64,000 bases of DNA from Comamonas sp. BIGb0152. Its GTDB lineage: Bacteria > Pseudomonadota > Gammaproteobacteria > Burkholderiales > Burkholderiaceae_C. The notes under the pieces were generated by a model that was given only the letters and a program-made list of their open reading frames with translations, made no database searches and was not told the origin of the DNA. The translations under genes were made by a program, and so were the position numbers. Shown piece by piece: positions 9,501-19,279 of this stretch (position 1 is its first letter; each line of letters starts with the position of its first letter). The stretch spans positions 372,001-436,000 of the forward strand of contig NZ_JANUDY010000004.1 in NCBI RefSeq assembly GCF_024809975.1, written 5' to 3'.

Positions 9501-10385
9501 TCAGGCGTCCGCTGCAGGGTCCGACACCGGCGCAGCCCGCTGCACGCGGAACCAGCGCACGGCGCCGCCCTTGGTCAGCAGCACCTCAAAGTGCAGGCCG
9601 CCCAGCATGATGTGGGCGCCGCGCTTGGGCACATGGCCCAGCTCATGGGCAATCAGGCCGCCAATGGTCTCAAAAGATTCATCGGGGTCACTGCTCTCCA
9701 GCACCACGTTGAACTCGTCGGCCACCCGCTCGACGGGCGTGTCGCCCGAGATGCGGAAGGTGTCATCGGCCAGCGCAAAGATGTCGCCCTCGTCTTCGGG
9801 CAGATCGAACTCGTCCTCGATCTCGCCCACGATCTGTTCGAGCACATCCTCGATGGTGACCAGGCCCGCCACACGCCCGAACTCATCGATGACGATGGCC
9901 AGGTGGTTGCGGTTGCCACGGAACTCACGCAGCAGGTCGTTGAGGCCCTTGCTCTCGGGCACAAACACCGCCGGGCGCAGCAGCGCACGCAGATTGAGTT
10001 GGGGGGAGCGTTGGAGCTTGAGCAAATCCTTGGCCATCAAGATGCCAATGATGTTTTCCTGCTCACCCTGGAACACCGGGAATCGCGAATGGGCGGTGTT
10101 GATGACGGTATGCAGCACCGACTCGTAGTCGGCCTCGATGTCCACCAGGTCCATGCGGGGGGCGGCAACCATCACGTCGCCAGCGGTCATGTCTTCCATT
10201 CGGATGACCCGCTCCAGCATCACGCGGGAGTCCGCGTTGATGACATCGTTGCTTTCGGCTTCCGCCAGGGTTTCGATCAACTCGTCCGCAGAGTCTGGGG
10301 CCGGGTGAATCAGTTCAGCGACCTTTTGAAAAAAGGTGCGTTTGTCTTCCTTGTCGGGGAAGCGCGAGGGATGGGGGTCTGACAC
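9501..10385 (-). CDS. corC: CorC/HlyC family CBS-domain protein
   Basis: This is a cytosolic protein of the CorC/TlyC family, linked to magnesium/cobalt efflux. It has two CBS domains (about residues 60-180, including TAGDVMVAAPRMDL and IVIDEFGRVAGLVTIEDVLEQIVGEIEDE) and a C-terminal CorC_HlyC domain (about 200-285). The HlyC label does not imply haemolysis. I chose the GTG at 10385, which gives VSDPHPSRF and 294 residues, because family members usually start MSD. A TTG at 10424 would add 13 residues. Neither has a strong ribosome site. A clear terminator follows it. Confidence 0.9.
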   Translation of the reverse strand: MSDPHPSRFPDKEDKRTFFQKVAELIHPAPDSADELIETLAEAESNDVINADSRVMLERVIRMEDMTAGDVMVAAPRMDLVDIEADYESVLHTVINTAHSRFPVFQGEQENIIGILMAKDLLKLQRSPQLNLRALLRPAVFVPESKGLNDLLREFRGNRNHLAIVIDEFGRVAGLVTIEDVLEQIVGEIEDEFDLPEDEGDIFALADDTFRISGDTPVERVADEFNVVLESSDPDESFETIGGLIAHELGHVPKRGAHIMLGGLHFEVLLTKGGAVRWFRVQRAAPVSDPAADA

Positions 10386-10504
10386 TGTCGTGGAATGCAG
10401 GACGTGCGGTAGTGAAACAAGCAATCAGGATATCAAATTGCGGATTTCCTCCGAAATCGCTGCTGAATTCTTCAGCAGTTTTTCAGACGCCCCTCCTCCA
10501 CCGT

Positions 10505-11257
10505 TCACTGGCCCGATTTGTGGCGGCCCTGCTGCACATCGCGCCGCACTTCCTGCACCGTGGACAGAAAATCCCAGAACTGGCGCGCCTGCTTTTTGAA
10601 CTGGTAGTCCATCTCGCCCATCTGGTCCTCGACCAGGTCAGCCATGCGCGTGTCAAAGCCGGCGGGCGGCAGCTTCAGATAGGCCTCGGATTCCGAGCCA
10701 TCGCGCTCCACCGTGGCGCCAGCCTTGCGGGCGATTTTCAGCATCGCGGTGTTCTCGGACAGGGCGTGGATGAACAGCATCTGCACCCCTTTGGTGCGGG
10801 CATCCATGGCCGCACGCTCGAACAAGCGGCTGCCCAGACCCTTGCCGCGCCCTGTTTTGAGCACAGAAACGCCAAACTCGGCGCAGCTGGCCATGTTAGA
10901 CGACGGCGGCGCGTAGGCCACATGGGCCATGGCGATCAGCTTGAGGTGGCGGTTGTAGATGCCAAAGATCTCGTCGCGCTCGAAGTTGAGGCTGTCCACA
11001 TAGCGCTCGATCTGCGCATCGCTGGCCTGGTAGCCAAAGCGCAAATAGCGGTCCTGCGCATCGAGGCCCTGCAGATGGGCGAGGATGCGCGGGCGGTGAC
11101 GCTCACTGAGGGCGCGGATGGGAACCATAGAGGCAGAAGGTCGGGGCTTCTTGCCGTCTGGGGAAGTTTTGCTGTCGCCCAAGCGGCCAAAGAAGGGGAA
11201 AAACGCCATCATGCCGTTGGCAACGGATGAAGGGAACCATTCTTTAGTCGTGATCAT
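10505..11257 (-). CDS. GNAT family N-acetyltransferase
   Basis: This protein probably transfers an acetyl group from acetyl-CoA to an unknown amine. It has 250 residues from the ATG at 11257. The acetyl-CoA loop is visible in SVLKTGRGKGLGSRLFERA (R-x-x-G-x-G), followed by the AMDARTKGVQMLFIH helix and strand. The first 50 residues are extra to the GNAT core, and a charged C-terminal tail of about 45 residues follows it. The start is uncertain: ATGs at 11311 and 11212 are also in frame and none has a good Shine-Dalgarno. A 14-base palindrome (11269-11282) lies just before the chosen start. Confidence 0.8.
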   Translation of the reverse strand: MITTKEWFPSSVANGMMAFFPFFGRLGDSKTSPDGKKPRPSASMVPIRALSERHRPRILAHLQGLDAQDRYLRFGYQASDAQIERYVDSLNFERDEIFGIYNRHLKLIAMAHVAYAPPSSNMASCAEFGVSVLKTGRGKGLGSRLFERAAMDARTKGVQMLFIHALSENTAMLKIARKAGATVERDGSESEAYLKLPPAGFDTRMADLVEDQMGEMDYQFKKQARQFWDFLSTVQEVRRDVQQGRHKSGQ

Positions 11258-11268
11258 AGGGCGAATAT

Positions 11269-11282
11269 ACGGGTTAACCCGT
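11269..11282. promoter_or_regulatory. Perfect 14-base palindrome before the GNAT gene
   Basis: ACGGGTTAACCCGT is a perfect palindrome 11 bases before the likely GNAT start, in an AT-richer patch. The size and place suit an operator for a dimeric repressor; no regulator can be named from the sequence. If translation began at 11311 the site would lie inside the coding region. Confidence 0.4.
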
Positions 11283-11471
11283 GCATTATCAATCATGCTG
11301 CGATGCAGCATATTTCGTGCCTATGGCTTACCCTCAGCTTACAAAGGGTATTCAGCGCCCGTGCCCATGCGGCTTTGCGCCGCTAGTGGCCACTTTGCCA
11401 TGCGGCTTTGAGGGCGTGCCGGTGGCGGCACGATCGCAGCGCCCTTTGCGCTGGCGCAAGCCTGAGGCGCT

Positions 11472-11969
11472 TTACACGCCGGGCAAAACCGGCAGCGCTG
11501 TGGTGAGCTTGACACGGTCCAGCACAAAGCTGGTCTTGCAGTCCTGCACCGCAGGGTGGCGCAGCAAGGTGTCCATCACAAAGCGGCTGTAGTGGGCCAT
11601 GTCGGCAACCACCACCCGCAGCAGATAGTCCATATCGCCCGTCAAGGCCACGCATTCCACCACTTCGGGCCAGCTTTGCACGCTGGCGCGGAAGAGATCC
11701 AGCGGGTTGCGCTTGCTCGCCTCGGTGAACTTCTCCAGCCGCACATTCAGATACGCCGTCATCGACAGGCCCACCGCCTCGGGCTTGACCAGGGCCACAT
11801 AGCGCTCGATGACGCCCACCTCTTCAAGCCGCTTGACCCGGCGCAGCACCGCGCTGGACGACAGGCCCACCTGCTCGCCCACGACGTCATAGGTCTCGCG
11901 GCCGTTGTGCTGCAGGCGCTGCAAAATGGCACGGTCGAGCTTGTCCAGCGGGTAGGCGGTGGTGGTCAT
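11472..11969 (-). CDS. Lrp/AsnC family transcriptional regulator
   Basis: This is a small ligand-responsive DNA-binding protein of 165 residues. An N-terminal winged helix-turn-helix is visible (LDRAILQRLQHNGRETYDVV, then GLSSSAVLRRVKRLEEVG), with a C-terminal RAM/AsnC effector domain (about residues 75-150) including ECVALTGDMDYLLRVV. I chose the ATG at 11969 (MTTTAYPLDKLD), preceded by GAGG; an upstream start at 12029 would add 20 unconserved residues. It is transcribed away from hpd, with about 220 bases between, so it probably regulates the phenylalanine/tyrosine genes in response to an aromatic amino acid. That is inference from position. Confidence 0.92.
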   Translation of the reverse strand: MTTTAYPLDKLDRAILQRLQHNGRETYDVVGEQVGLSSSAVLRRVKRLEEVGVIERYVALVKPEAVGLSMTAYLNVRLEKFTEASKRNPLDLFRASVQSWPEVVECVALTGDMDYLLRVVVADMAHYSRFVMDTLLRHPAVQDCKTSFVLDRVKLTTALPVLPGV

Positions 11970-12188
11970 AGAAGAGGCCTCAATGGTTTTTGCTGCACTG
12001 CAACAGCGCAACACAACAGGATGACGCAATTTTAATGCTTGGTTTTTGATACAAACACATAAAACAAGCTAAACCAGTGGGTAGGGCGTGATAAATCGCC
12101 AAAATGCTGCGCGTCAAGACCGGTACAGTGGATCCAAAGCAGCCAGCCCATGCTGGCGACACCCGAGACGATCCACAGGAGACCTGCG

Positions 12189-13313
12189 ATGACAGCCGCC
12201 ATCCCCCACCAGACCACCGAATTCACGACCTGGGACAACCCCATGGGCACCGATGGTTTCGAGTTCATTGAATATGCCGCGCCCGATCCGGTCGCCATGG
12301 GCAAGGTCTTTGAGGCCATGGGCTTCAAGCCGGTGGCGCGTCACCGCCACAAGAACGTCACCCTCTACCGCCAGGGCGAGATCAACTTCATCATCAACGC
12401 CGAGCCTGACAGCTTTGCCCAGCGCTTTGCCCGCCTGCACGGCCCCAGCGTCTGCGCCATCGCTTTCCGCGTGCAAGATGCCAAGGCCGCCTACGAGCGC
12501 GCGCTGGGCCTGGGTGCCTGGGGCTATGCCGGCCAGGCCGGCCCGGGCGAGCTGAACATTCCCGCCATCAAGGGCATCGGCGACAGCCTGATTTATCTGG
12601 TGGACCGCTGGCGCGGCAAGAACGGTGCGCAAGCCGGTGATATCGGCAACATCGGCTTCTTCGATGTGGACTTTGAGCCGCTGCCCGGCATCAGCGCCCA
12701 AGAGGCCCTGAACCCCCACGGCCATGGCCTGACCTATATCGACCACCTGACCCACAACGTACACCGGGGCCGCATGGACGAGTGGGCCGGCTTTTACGAG
12801 CGCCTGTTCAACTTCCGCGAGATCAAGTACTTCGACATCGAAGGCCAGGTCACCGGCGTCAAGAGCAAGGCCATGACCAGCCCCTGCGGCAAGATTCGCA
12901 TCCCCATCAATGAAGAGGGCAAGGAAAAGGCCGGCCAGATCCAGGAGTACCTGGACATGTACAACGGCGAAGGCATCCAGCACATTGCGATGGGCTCGGA
13001 CAACCTCTACGAGACGGTGGACCAGTTGCGCGCCGGCGGCGTCAACCTGCTCGACACCATCGACACCTACTACGAGCTGGTGGACAAGCGCCTGCCTGAC
13101 CACGGCGAAAACCTGGCCGAGCTGAAAAAGCGCAAGATCCTGATCGATGGCACCGGCCAAAAGCTGCTGCTGCAGATCTTCAGCGAGAACCAGCTGGGCC
13201 CCATCTTCTTCGAGTTCATCCAGCGCAAGGGCGACGACGGTTTTGGCAATGGCAACTTCAAGGCACTGTTCGAGAGCATTGAGCTCGATCAGATGCGCCG
13301 CGGAGTGCTATAG
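12189..13313 (+). CDS. hpd: 4-hydroxyphenylpyruvate dioxygenase
   Basis: This Fe(II) enzyme converts 4-hydroxyphenylpyruvate to homogentisate in tyrosine catabolism. It has 374 residues from the ATG at 12189, which has AGGAG eight bases before it; a longer reading to 12150 is unlikely. There are two VOC-type domains, and the iron ligands sit in the second: His186 (YIDHLTHNV), His265 (GIQHIAMGS) and Glu342 ([14 protein letters not shown]). The C-terminal [15 protein letters not shown] helix gates the active site in the family. It is divergent from an Lrp-type regulator and upstream of a Bug receptor and phhA, forming a phenylalanine-to-homogentisate cluster. The later genes hmgA and fahA are not in the window. 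Confidence 0.97.
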   Translation: MTAAIPHQTTEFTTWDNPMGTDGFEFIEYAAPDPVAMGKVFEAMGFKPVARHRHKNVTLYRQGEINFIINAEPDSFAQRFARLHGPSVCAIAFRVQDAKAAYERALGLGAWGYAGQAGPGELNIPAIKGIGDSLIYLVDRWRGKNGAQAGDIGNIGFFDVDFEPLPGISAQEALNPHGHGLTYIDHLTHNVHRGRMDEWAGFYERLFNFREIKYFDIEGQVTGVKSKAMTSPCGKIRIPINEEGKEKAGQIQEYLDMYNGEGIQHIAMGSDNLYETVDQLRAGGVNLLDTIDTYYELVDKRLPDHGENLAELKKRKILIDGTGQKLLLQIFSENQLGPIFFEFIQRKGDDGFGNGNFKALFESIELDQMRRGVL

Positions 13314-13403
13314 GAAAAATTGAACGGCCGCCGCTTTGATCTTCCTCAATTTGCCATGCGGCCTCTCTATACTCCGGAGCGATTTATCAATCTGGAAACA
13401 ATT

Positions 13404-14369
13404 GTGAAACGCTCCGTCACCCTCGCCGCCGTCCTGTCTGGTTTCATGTTGGCTGCCAGCGCGCAAAACGCCAGCCAACCCCTGACCTTTGTGGTGCCCT
13501 ACCCTGCCGGTGGCCCGCTGGATACCTCGGCCCATCTGCTGGCCCAGGGCGCACAAAAGCAGCTGGGCGCCATCACGGTGGCCAACAAACCCGGTGCCGG
13601 TGGCGCCACAGGTGCCGCCTTGGTGGCGCATGCCAAACCGCAGGAAAACATGGTGCTGATGGGCGCGGTGGCCACGCATGCCGTGCTGCCCCACCTGGGC
13701 AGCGCCGTGCAGTACGACGCACAAAAGGATTTCAAACCCCTTATCTTGGTGGCGCGCGTGCCCAACGTGCTGGTGATGAAAAAGAGCCGTGCGGACCAGC
13801 TGGGCATCAAGACCACCTCGGAGATGGTCGCCTACATCAAGGGCCACCCTGGCAGCCTGAAGATGGGCTCGGGCGGCAACGGCAGTATCGGCCACATCTC
13901 GGGCGAGATGCTCAAGTCGCTGGCTAACCTGCAAATGCCCAGCGTGCCTTACGCCGGTGCGGCACCCGCCCAAAAGGCGCTGCTCGGTGGCGAGATCGAT
14001 GTGGTGTTTGACAACCTGGCCTCGGCCCTGCCGCTGGTCCAATCGGGCGAGTTGCTGGCTCTGGCGGTGACCACCTCGGACCGCAATGTGGCGCTGCCCC
14101 AAGTGCCCCCGGTGAACGAAGCAGTGCCGGGTTTTGACGTCGCCACCTGGTTTGGCGTATTTGCCCCCGCCAGCCTGCCCGACCAAGATGCGCAGAAGTA
14201 CGCCTACTCGTTCCAGGCCGCACTGACCGACCCGCGCTTCAAGGCCGAGTACCTGAAGATGGGCATCGCCCCCGAAGACATGCGCCTCAAGGAGCTCTCG
14301 CACTTTGTCTCGCAAGAAGGACGCAAGTTTCAGTTTCTGATCAACACGATCAAGATCAAAGCCAACTGA
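13404..14369 (+). CDS. Bug family tripartite tricarboxylate-type solute receptor
   Basis: This is a periplasmic binding protein of the Bug/TctC family, which is greatly expanded in Burkholderiales; most members have unknown ligands. I take the GTG at 13404 (VKRSVTLAAVLSGFMLAASAQ), which starts a clean signal peptide and gives 321 residues; an upstream TTG at 13320 would place 28 non-signal residues before it. The Bug hallmarks are PYPAGGPLDTSAH, ANKPGAGGATGAA and GEIDVVFDNL. No TctA/TctB membrane genes are adjacent, as is usual for orphan Bug proteins. Its place between hpd and phhA suggests an aromatic acid or amino acid ligand, but that is inference. Confidence 0.9.
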   Translation: MKRSVTLAAVLSGFMLAASAQNASQPLTFVVPYPAGGPLDTSAHLLAQGAQKQLGAITVANKPGAGGATGAALVAHAKPQENMVLMGAVATHAVLPHLGSAVQYDAQKDFKPLILVARVPNVLVMKKSRADQLGIKTTSEMVAYIKGHPGSLKMGSGGNGSIGHISGEMLKSLANLQMPSVPYAGAAPAQKALLGGEIDVVFDNLASALPLVQSGELLALAVTTSDRNVALPQVPPVNEAVPGFDVATWFGVFAPASLPDQDAQKYAYSFQAALTDPRFKAEYLKMGIAPEDMRLKELSHFVSQEGRKFQFLINTIKIKAN

Positions 14370-14432
14370 GCGCCTGCAGACCACAGACTGCGGGTGCCCG
14401 GCTGGCTTCTATAACAAAGAAAGGAGCACAGC

Positions 14433-15260
14433 ATGGGACAAGCACCCGTGGTTTATGGACAATCCGACCGGCCACCGCGCGGCGACTACAGCCGTGCGCA
14501 GGAAGACTACACCTGCGCACAGAACTACGCCGCCTACACCGAGGCCGACCACGACACCTACCGGCGCCTGTATGCGCGCCAAAAGGCCTTGCTGCCAGGG
14601 TTGGCCAGCCAGGCCTTCATCGACGCACTGCCCTCGCTGGGCGTCGAGGACCGCATCCCGCGTTTTGAAGACATCAACCAGCGCCTGCGCCAAGCCACCG
14701 GCTGGGAGATCGTCGCCGTCCCGGGCCTGATCCCGGAGGTGCCATTCTTCAGCCTGCTGGCCAACCGCAAATTTCCCGTCACCGACTGGATCCGCAAGCC
14801 CGAAGAGTTCGACTATGTGGTCGAGCCCGACATCTTCCACGACCTGTTCGGCCATGTGCCCTTGTTGTTCAACCCGGTGATTGCCGACTATGTGCAGCGC
14901 TACGGCCAAGGTGGCCTTAAGGCCGAGCGCCTGGGCGCCTGCGAGATGCTCAGCCGCCTGTACTGGTACACGATCGAGTTCGGCCTGATCCGTGAGCAGG
15001 GCGAGATCCGTGCCTATGGTGCAGGCATCCTCAGCTCATCGGGCGAGCTGCTGCACTCCGTCACCAGCCCCCTGCCCCAGCGCCTGCCGCTGTCCTTGGA
15101 GCGCACCATGCGCACCCGCTACAAGATCGACAGCTACCAGCAGACCTACTTCGTCATCGACGATTTCCAGCAGCTGTTTGACATGACCGAGGGCGATTTC
15201 ACCCCCGTGTACGCCGCATTGCGCGGCCTGCCGGAGCTGGCCGCTGACGCGCCCGACTGA
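14433..15260 (+). CDS. phhA: Phenylalanine 4-monooxygenase
   Basis: This enzyme hydroxylates phenylalanine to tyrosine with tetrahydropterin and O2. It has 275 residues, the usual length of the bacterial single-domain enzyme without the eukaryotic regulatory domain. The iron-binding facial triad is His136 and His141 in EPDIFHDLFGHVPLL and Glu182 in YWYTIEFG. The start is well supported by AAGGAG seven bases upstream. It completes a route from phenylalanine to homogentisate with hpd. The pterin recycling enzyme phhB is not adjacent; a pteridine-reductase-like SDR lies far away near 60 kb. It converges on the eutR-like gene with only 17 bases between. Confidence 0.97.
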   Translation: MGQAPVVYGQSDRPPRGDYSRAQEDYTCAQNYAAYTEADHDTYRRLYARQKALLPGLASQAFIDALPSLGVEDRIPRFEDINQRLRQATGWEIVAVPGLIPEVPFFSLLANRKFPVTDWIRKPEEFDYVVEPDIFHDLFGHVPLLFNPVIADYVQRYGQGGLKAERLGACEMLSRLYWYTIEFGLIREQGEIRAYGAGILSSSGELLHSVTSPLPQRLPLSLERTMRTRYKIDSYQQTYFVIDDFQQLFDMTEGDFTPVYAALRGLPELAADAPD

Positions 15261-15277
15261 TCGAGGGCGGCCCAGGC

Positions 15278-16279
15278 TCAGCGGTAGCGCTTGCCGGTGT
15301 GCGAGGGCAGCTCGGCAAACAATGCCTTGTACTCCTGCGCAAAGCGGCCAAAGTGCCAAAAGCCCCAGGCCAGGGCCGCATCAGAGACGCTGCTGCCTTG
15401 CTTGATCGCGCGGCGTGCACCATTGAGGCGCACGGCGCGCAGATAGCTTTGCGGCGAGATGCCCAGCACTTCCTGGAACGAGTACTGCAAGGCCCGGCGG
15501 CTCACCGCCAGGGCCTGGCACAGGTCCTCCACCGTCAACGTGCCATCGGCGCCAGTCGCCACCACCCGCTCCCGCGCCAAGCTGACGATATGCGCGCGCC
15601 GCTGGTAGGACAGCTGCTCATCGGCATCGCCCTCCACCCCGTCGCGCAGCACGGCGGCAATGGCGGCCAGCACATCGCCCGCCATCTCGTCCAGCTGCCG
15701 GGGCGGCAGGGCTTCGCGGGCGGTGGGTGCCAGGCAGTCCTGCATGTCGGCCAGCAGAATCGGCAGGCGCCAGCGCTCATGGGCAGAGACCGGCCGCAAA
15801 TGCGGCTGCGCCAGCTGGGCCTGCAGCCGTTCGCGCTCGCAAGCCGTCAGGTAGGGATCGAGGCTGGCTTGGTCCACGACAAAGTCGATGATCTCCATGC
15901 CGCCCGGCGAGACAAACTCAAACGGGCCATCGCCCGAGAAAACAATCGCATGCCCCTCACCACAAGGGCGGTTGCAAAACATGGTGTTGCCCGGAATGCT
16001 GCGCGGCAGCCCAATGGCCAATTGCCCCGCACGCAAGGCACCGGTCTGGTGCAGTGCCTGGCTGGAAAACTCGCGCCAGGCCTGGATGGGCCCTAAATGC
16101 AGGCTGGTCACCCGGCCTTCAAAACTGCCGGCCGACAGCTGCTCGTAGCGCTGGTTCCAGCCCTGCAGCAAAGCTGCCTGCTCATCGACATCACAGGTCT
16201 GCGCTACCTGCGATGCCGGTGCGCCCAAGGCCAGGCTACCGCTCAGCGGTGGTGATGGACAAGGGGCGCTCAGGGGCAT
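15278..16279 (-). CDS. eutR: AraC family regulator, EutR-like
   Basis: This is a 333-residue transcription factor with a ligand domain (about 30-225) and a C-terminal AraC double helix-turn-helix (about 235-333, including LTVEDLCQALAVSRRALQYSFQE and GISPQSYLRAVRLNGARRAI). It is divergent from the ethanolamine permease and eutBC, matching EutR, which activates ethanolamine genes when ethanolamine and adenosylcobalamin are present. The assignment rests on family and neighbours. The divergent gap 16280-16457 is the likely operator region; I could not pick out a clear repeat there. Confidence 0.85.
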   Translation of the reverse strand: MPLSAPCPSPPLSGSLALGAPASQVAQTCDVDEQAALLQGWNQRYEQLSAGSFEGRVTSLHLGPIQAWREFSSQALHQTGALRAGQLAIGLPRSIPGNTMFCNRPCGEGHAIVFSGDGPFEFVSPGGMEIIDFVVDQASLDPYLTACERERLQAQLAQPHLRPVSAHERWRLPILLADMQDCLAPTAREALPPRQLDEMAGDVLAAIAAVLRDGVEGDADEQLSYQRRAHIVSLARERVVATGADGTLTVEDLCQALAVSRRALQYSFQEVLGISPQSYLRAVRLNGARRAIKQGSSVSDAALAWGFWHFGRFAQEYKALFAELPSHTGKRYR

Positions 16280-16457
16280 AAAGGCGCAGCGGCAGCGGTA
16301 GGCATACCGGCATGGTCATGCAAAAAGCGGACCAAGGTCAACCCAGCCTTCCCCTTAGCCAGATTTGCCGAAATCGGATAGAGTGCGGCCCGCATTCTTG
16401 CCACCATCAGGACCATGCATGCCAGACCGCATCCCAACACCGACAACGAGGTAGAAC

Positions 16458-17864
16458 ATGGCCGATAACGCAACGCAGACGGGCGGGAGTTCCGCGCACC
16501 CAAGCAATTATTTCGAGCAGCGCCAGCTCAAGCGTGGCGCAGCGGGCTGGCTGCTGCTGGTCGGCCTGGGCGTGGCCTATGTCATCTCGGGCGACTTCGC
16601 CGGCTGGAACTTCGGCCTCAAGACCGGTGGCTGGGGCGGCCTGCTGGTGGCCTCGGCACTGATGGCCACGATGTACACCTGCATGTGCTTTGCATTGGCT
16701 GAGCTGGCCACCATCGCCCCCACCGCCGGCGGCGGCTACGGCTTTGCCCGGCGCGCCTTTGGGCCCTGGGGCGGCTTTCTGTGCGGCGTCGCCATCTTGA
16801 TGGAATACGCGATTGCCCCGGCGGCGATTGCCACCTTTATCGGCGCCTACTGCCAGTCGCTGTTCGGCATCGATGGCTGGATGGTCTACCTGGGCTTTTA
16901 TGCCGTGTTTCTGGGCATCCACATCTATGGCGCGGGCGAGGCCCTGCGCCTGATTTTTGCCGTCACCGCGCTGGCAGTCGTTGCGCTCGTGGTCTTCATC
17001 GTCGCCATGGTGCCGCATTTCCAGGTCAGCAACCTGTTCGACATTGCGCCTACCGAGGCCTGGGGTGCCAGCAGCTTTCTGCCCTTTGGCTACATCGGCA
17101 TCTGGGCCTGCATTCCCTATGGCATCTGGTTCTTTCTGGCGGTGGAAGGCGTGCCCCTGGCTGCCGAAGAAGCGCAGGACCCGCGCCGCGATCTGCCGCG
17201 CGGCTTGATCGGCGCCATCGTCGTGCTGGTGCTGTTCTGCGGACTGATCCTCGTGCTGGCACCGGGTGGGGCCGGCGCTGCGGCCTTGATGAACTCGGGC
17301 AACCCGCTGGTCGAAGCGCTGGAGTCCAGCAAGGTCCTGGGTGGTCCCACCTGGATCAGCCGCTTCGTCAACTTTGTCGGCCTGGCCGGGCTGATCGCCA
17401 GCTTCTTCTCGATCATCTACGGCTACTCGCGCCTGGTGTTTGCGATGTCCCGCGCGGGCTACCTGCCCCGGGGTTTATCCTTGACCACCCAGCGCAAGAC
17501 CCCCTATCTGGCCTTGCTGGTGCCCGGCGCCATCGGCTTTGCGCTGTCCTTGACCGGCCAGGGCGATCTGCTGATCCTCGTTGCGGTGTTTGGCGCCACC
17601 ATCTCCTACGTGATGATGATGGCCTCGCACATCTGGCTGCGCATCAAGGAGCCGAACCTGCCGCGCGCCTACCGCACGCCGGGGGGCGTGTTTACCTCGG
17701 GCATTGCGCTGGTGCTGGCCTGCATTGCCGTCGTGGCCGGCTTTCTGGTAGACCCTCGGGTGCTCATCGGTGCCGTCATCGTCTACGCTGTCTTCGTCGC
17801 CTACTTTGCGCTGTACAGCCGCCATCACTTGGTGGCGGACGCCCCCGGCGAGACAACACCCTGA
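16458..17864 (+). CDS. eat: Ethanolamine permease
   Basis: This is an inner-membrane APC-superfamily carrier of 468 residues with about 12 hydrophobic segments. It resembles proteobacterial ethanolamine permeases: an N-terminal YFEQRQLKRGAAGWLLLVGLGVAYVISGDFAGWNFG-like block (residues 15-50), a TAGGGYGFARRAFGPWGG segment, and WFFLAVEGVPLAAEEAQDP in the loop before TM7. It lies 16 bases upstream of eutB, so it is almost certainly cotranscribed with eutB and eutC. Together they would import ethanolamine and split it to acetaldehyde and ammonia as a nitrogen source. Confidence 0.92.
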   Translation: MADNATQTGGSSAHPSNYFEQRQLKRGAAGWLLLVGLGVAYVISGDFAGWNFGLKTGGWGGLLVASALMATMYTCMCFALAELATIAPTAGGGYGFARRAFGPWGGFLCGVAILMEYAIAPAAIATFIGAYCQSLFGIDGWMVYLGFYAVFLGIHIYGAGEALRLIFAVTALAVVALVVFIVAMVPHFQVSNLFDIAPTEAWGASSFLPFGYIGIWACIPYGIWFFLAVEGVPLAAEEAQDPRRDLPRGLIGAIVVLVLFCGLILVLAPGGAGAAALMNSGNPLVEALESSKVLGGPTWISRFVNFVGLAGLIASFFSIIYGYSRLVFAMSRAGYLPRGLSLTTQRKTPYLALLVPGAIGFALSLTGQGDLLILVAVFGATISYVMMMASHIWLRIKEPNLPRAYRTPGGVFTSGIALVLACIAVVAGFLVDPRVLIGAVIVYAVFVAYFALYSRHHLVADAPGETTP

Positions 17865-17879
17865 CAAGGCCCCTGCCCC

Positions 17880-19271
17880 ATGCCCTATTTCCATACCGTT
17901 GGCGCAGAGCGCCATGTGTTCGCCTCGCTGCGTGAGCTGATGGCCAAGGCCACCCCTGCCCGCTCGGGCGACCACCTGGCCGGCGTTGCGGCCCGCCATG
18001 ACACCGAGCGCGTCGCCGCGCAAATGGCCATGGCGGATCTGCCCCTGGCCCACTTTCTGCAAGAAGCGCTGGTGCCCTATGAGAGCGACGAGGTCACCCG
18101 CCTCATCATCGACAGCCATGACCGCGAAGCCTTTGCGCCAGTCGCGCACCTGACGGTGGGTGGCTTTCGCGACTGGCTGCTGTCGGACGCCGCCAACGAA
18201 GCCAGCTTGCGCGCGCTGGCACCCGGCCTGACCCCAGAGATGGTGGCGGCCACCTCCAAGCTCTGCCGCAACCAAGACCTAATTTTGATCGCGCAGAAAT
18301 GCCGCGTGGTCACCCGCTTTCGCAGCAGCATCGGTCTGCCCGGCCGCATGTCCACGCGGCTGCAGCCCAACCACCCCACGGACGACCCCTCGGGCATTGC
18401 CGCCAGCCTGCTCGACGGCCTGATGTACGGCAATGGTGACGCCGTCATTGGCATCAACCCGGCCAGCGACAGCATCGCCGCCGTCAGCACCTTGCTGTAC
18501 ATGCTCGACGAGGTCATCCAGCAGTACCAGATCCCCACCCAGTCCTGCGTGCTCACCCATGTGACCACCAGCATCGAGGCCATTGGCCGGGGTGTGCCGG
18601 TGGACCTGGTGTTCCAGTCCATCGCCGGTACGCAAGCTGCCAACCGCAGCTTCGGCATTGACCTGGCCCTGCTGCAAGAGGGCTATGAAGCCGCGCAGAG
18701 CCTGGCACGCGGCACGGTCGGCAACAACGCCATGTACTTTGAGACCGGCCAGGGCAGCGCGCTGTCGGCCGGCGCCCACCATGGGCTGGACCAGCAGACC
18801 TGCGAAGCGCGCGCCTATGCGGTGGCGCGCAAGTTCGAGCCACTGCTGGTCAACACCGTGGTCGGCTTTATCGGCCCCGAGTACCTCTACGACGGCAAGC
18901 AGATCATCCGCGCTGGGCTGGAGGACCATTTCTGCGGCAAGCTGCTGGGGCTGCCGATGGGCTGCGACATTTGCTACACCAACCATGCGCAGGCCGACCA
19001 GAACGACATGGATGTGCTGCTGACCCTGTTTGGCGTGGCCGGCATCAATTTCATCATGGGCATTCCGGGCTCGGACGACATCATGCTGAACTACCAGACC
19101 ACCTCCTTCCACGATGCGCTCTACCTGCGCAAGACCCTGGGCTTGCGGCCCACGCCGGAGTTTGAGGCCTGGCTGCAGACCATGGGCATTGCCCAAGCCG
19201 GCGGCCCGGGCCTGCGCCTGGCCGAGGACCTGCCCGCACCCTTTTCGCAAGCGCTGGCCCAGCTCAATTGA
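17880..19271 (+). CDS. eutB: Ethanolamine ammonia-lyase large subunit
   Basis: This is the catalytic TIM-barrel subunit of the adenosylcobalamin-dependent lyase that converts ethanolamine to acetaldehyde and ammonia. It has 463 residues, close to the usual 453. Strongly conserved stretches are visible, such as [43 protein letters not shown] and [20 protein letters not shown]. It sits between eat and eutC with short spacing. Downstream aldehyde dehydrogenase (eutE), the reactivase eutA and shell-protein genes are absent from this window, so this is the short, microcompartment-free version of the pathway. Confidence 0.97.
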   Translation: MPYFHTVGAERHVFASLRELMAKATPARSGDHLAGVAARHDTERVAAQMAMADLPLAHFLQEALVPYESDEVTRLIIDSHDREAFAPVAHLTVGGFRDWLLSDAANEASLRALAPGLTPEMVAATSKLCRNQDLILIAQKCRVVTRFRSSIGLPGRMSTRLQPNHPTDDPSGIAASLLDGLMYGNGDAVIGINPASDSIAAVSTLLYMLDEVIQQYQIPTQSCVLTHVTTSIEAIGRGVPVDLVFQSIAGTQAANRSFGIDLALLQEGYEAAQSLARGTVGNNAMYFETGQGSALSAGAHHGLDQQTCEARAYAVARKFEPLLVNTVVGFIGPEYLYDGKQIIRAGLEDHFCGKLLGLPMGCDICYTNHAQADQNDMDVLLTLFGVAGINFIMGIPGSDDIMLNYQTTSFHDALYLRKTLGLRPTPEFEAWLQTMGIAQAGGPGLRLAEDLPAPFSQALAQLN

Positions 19272-19279
19272 AGTTCTTC

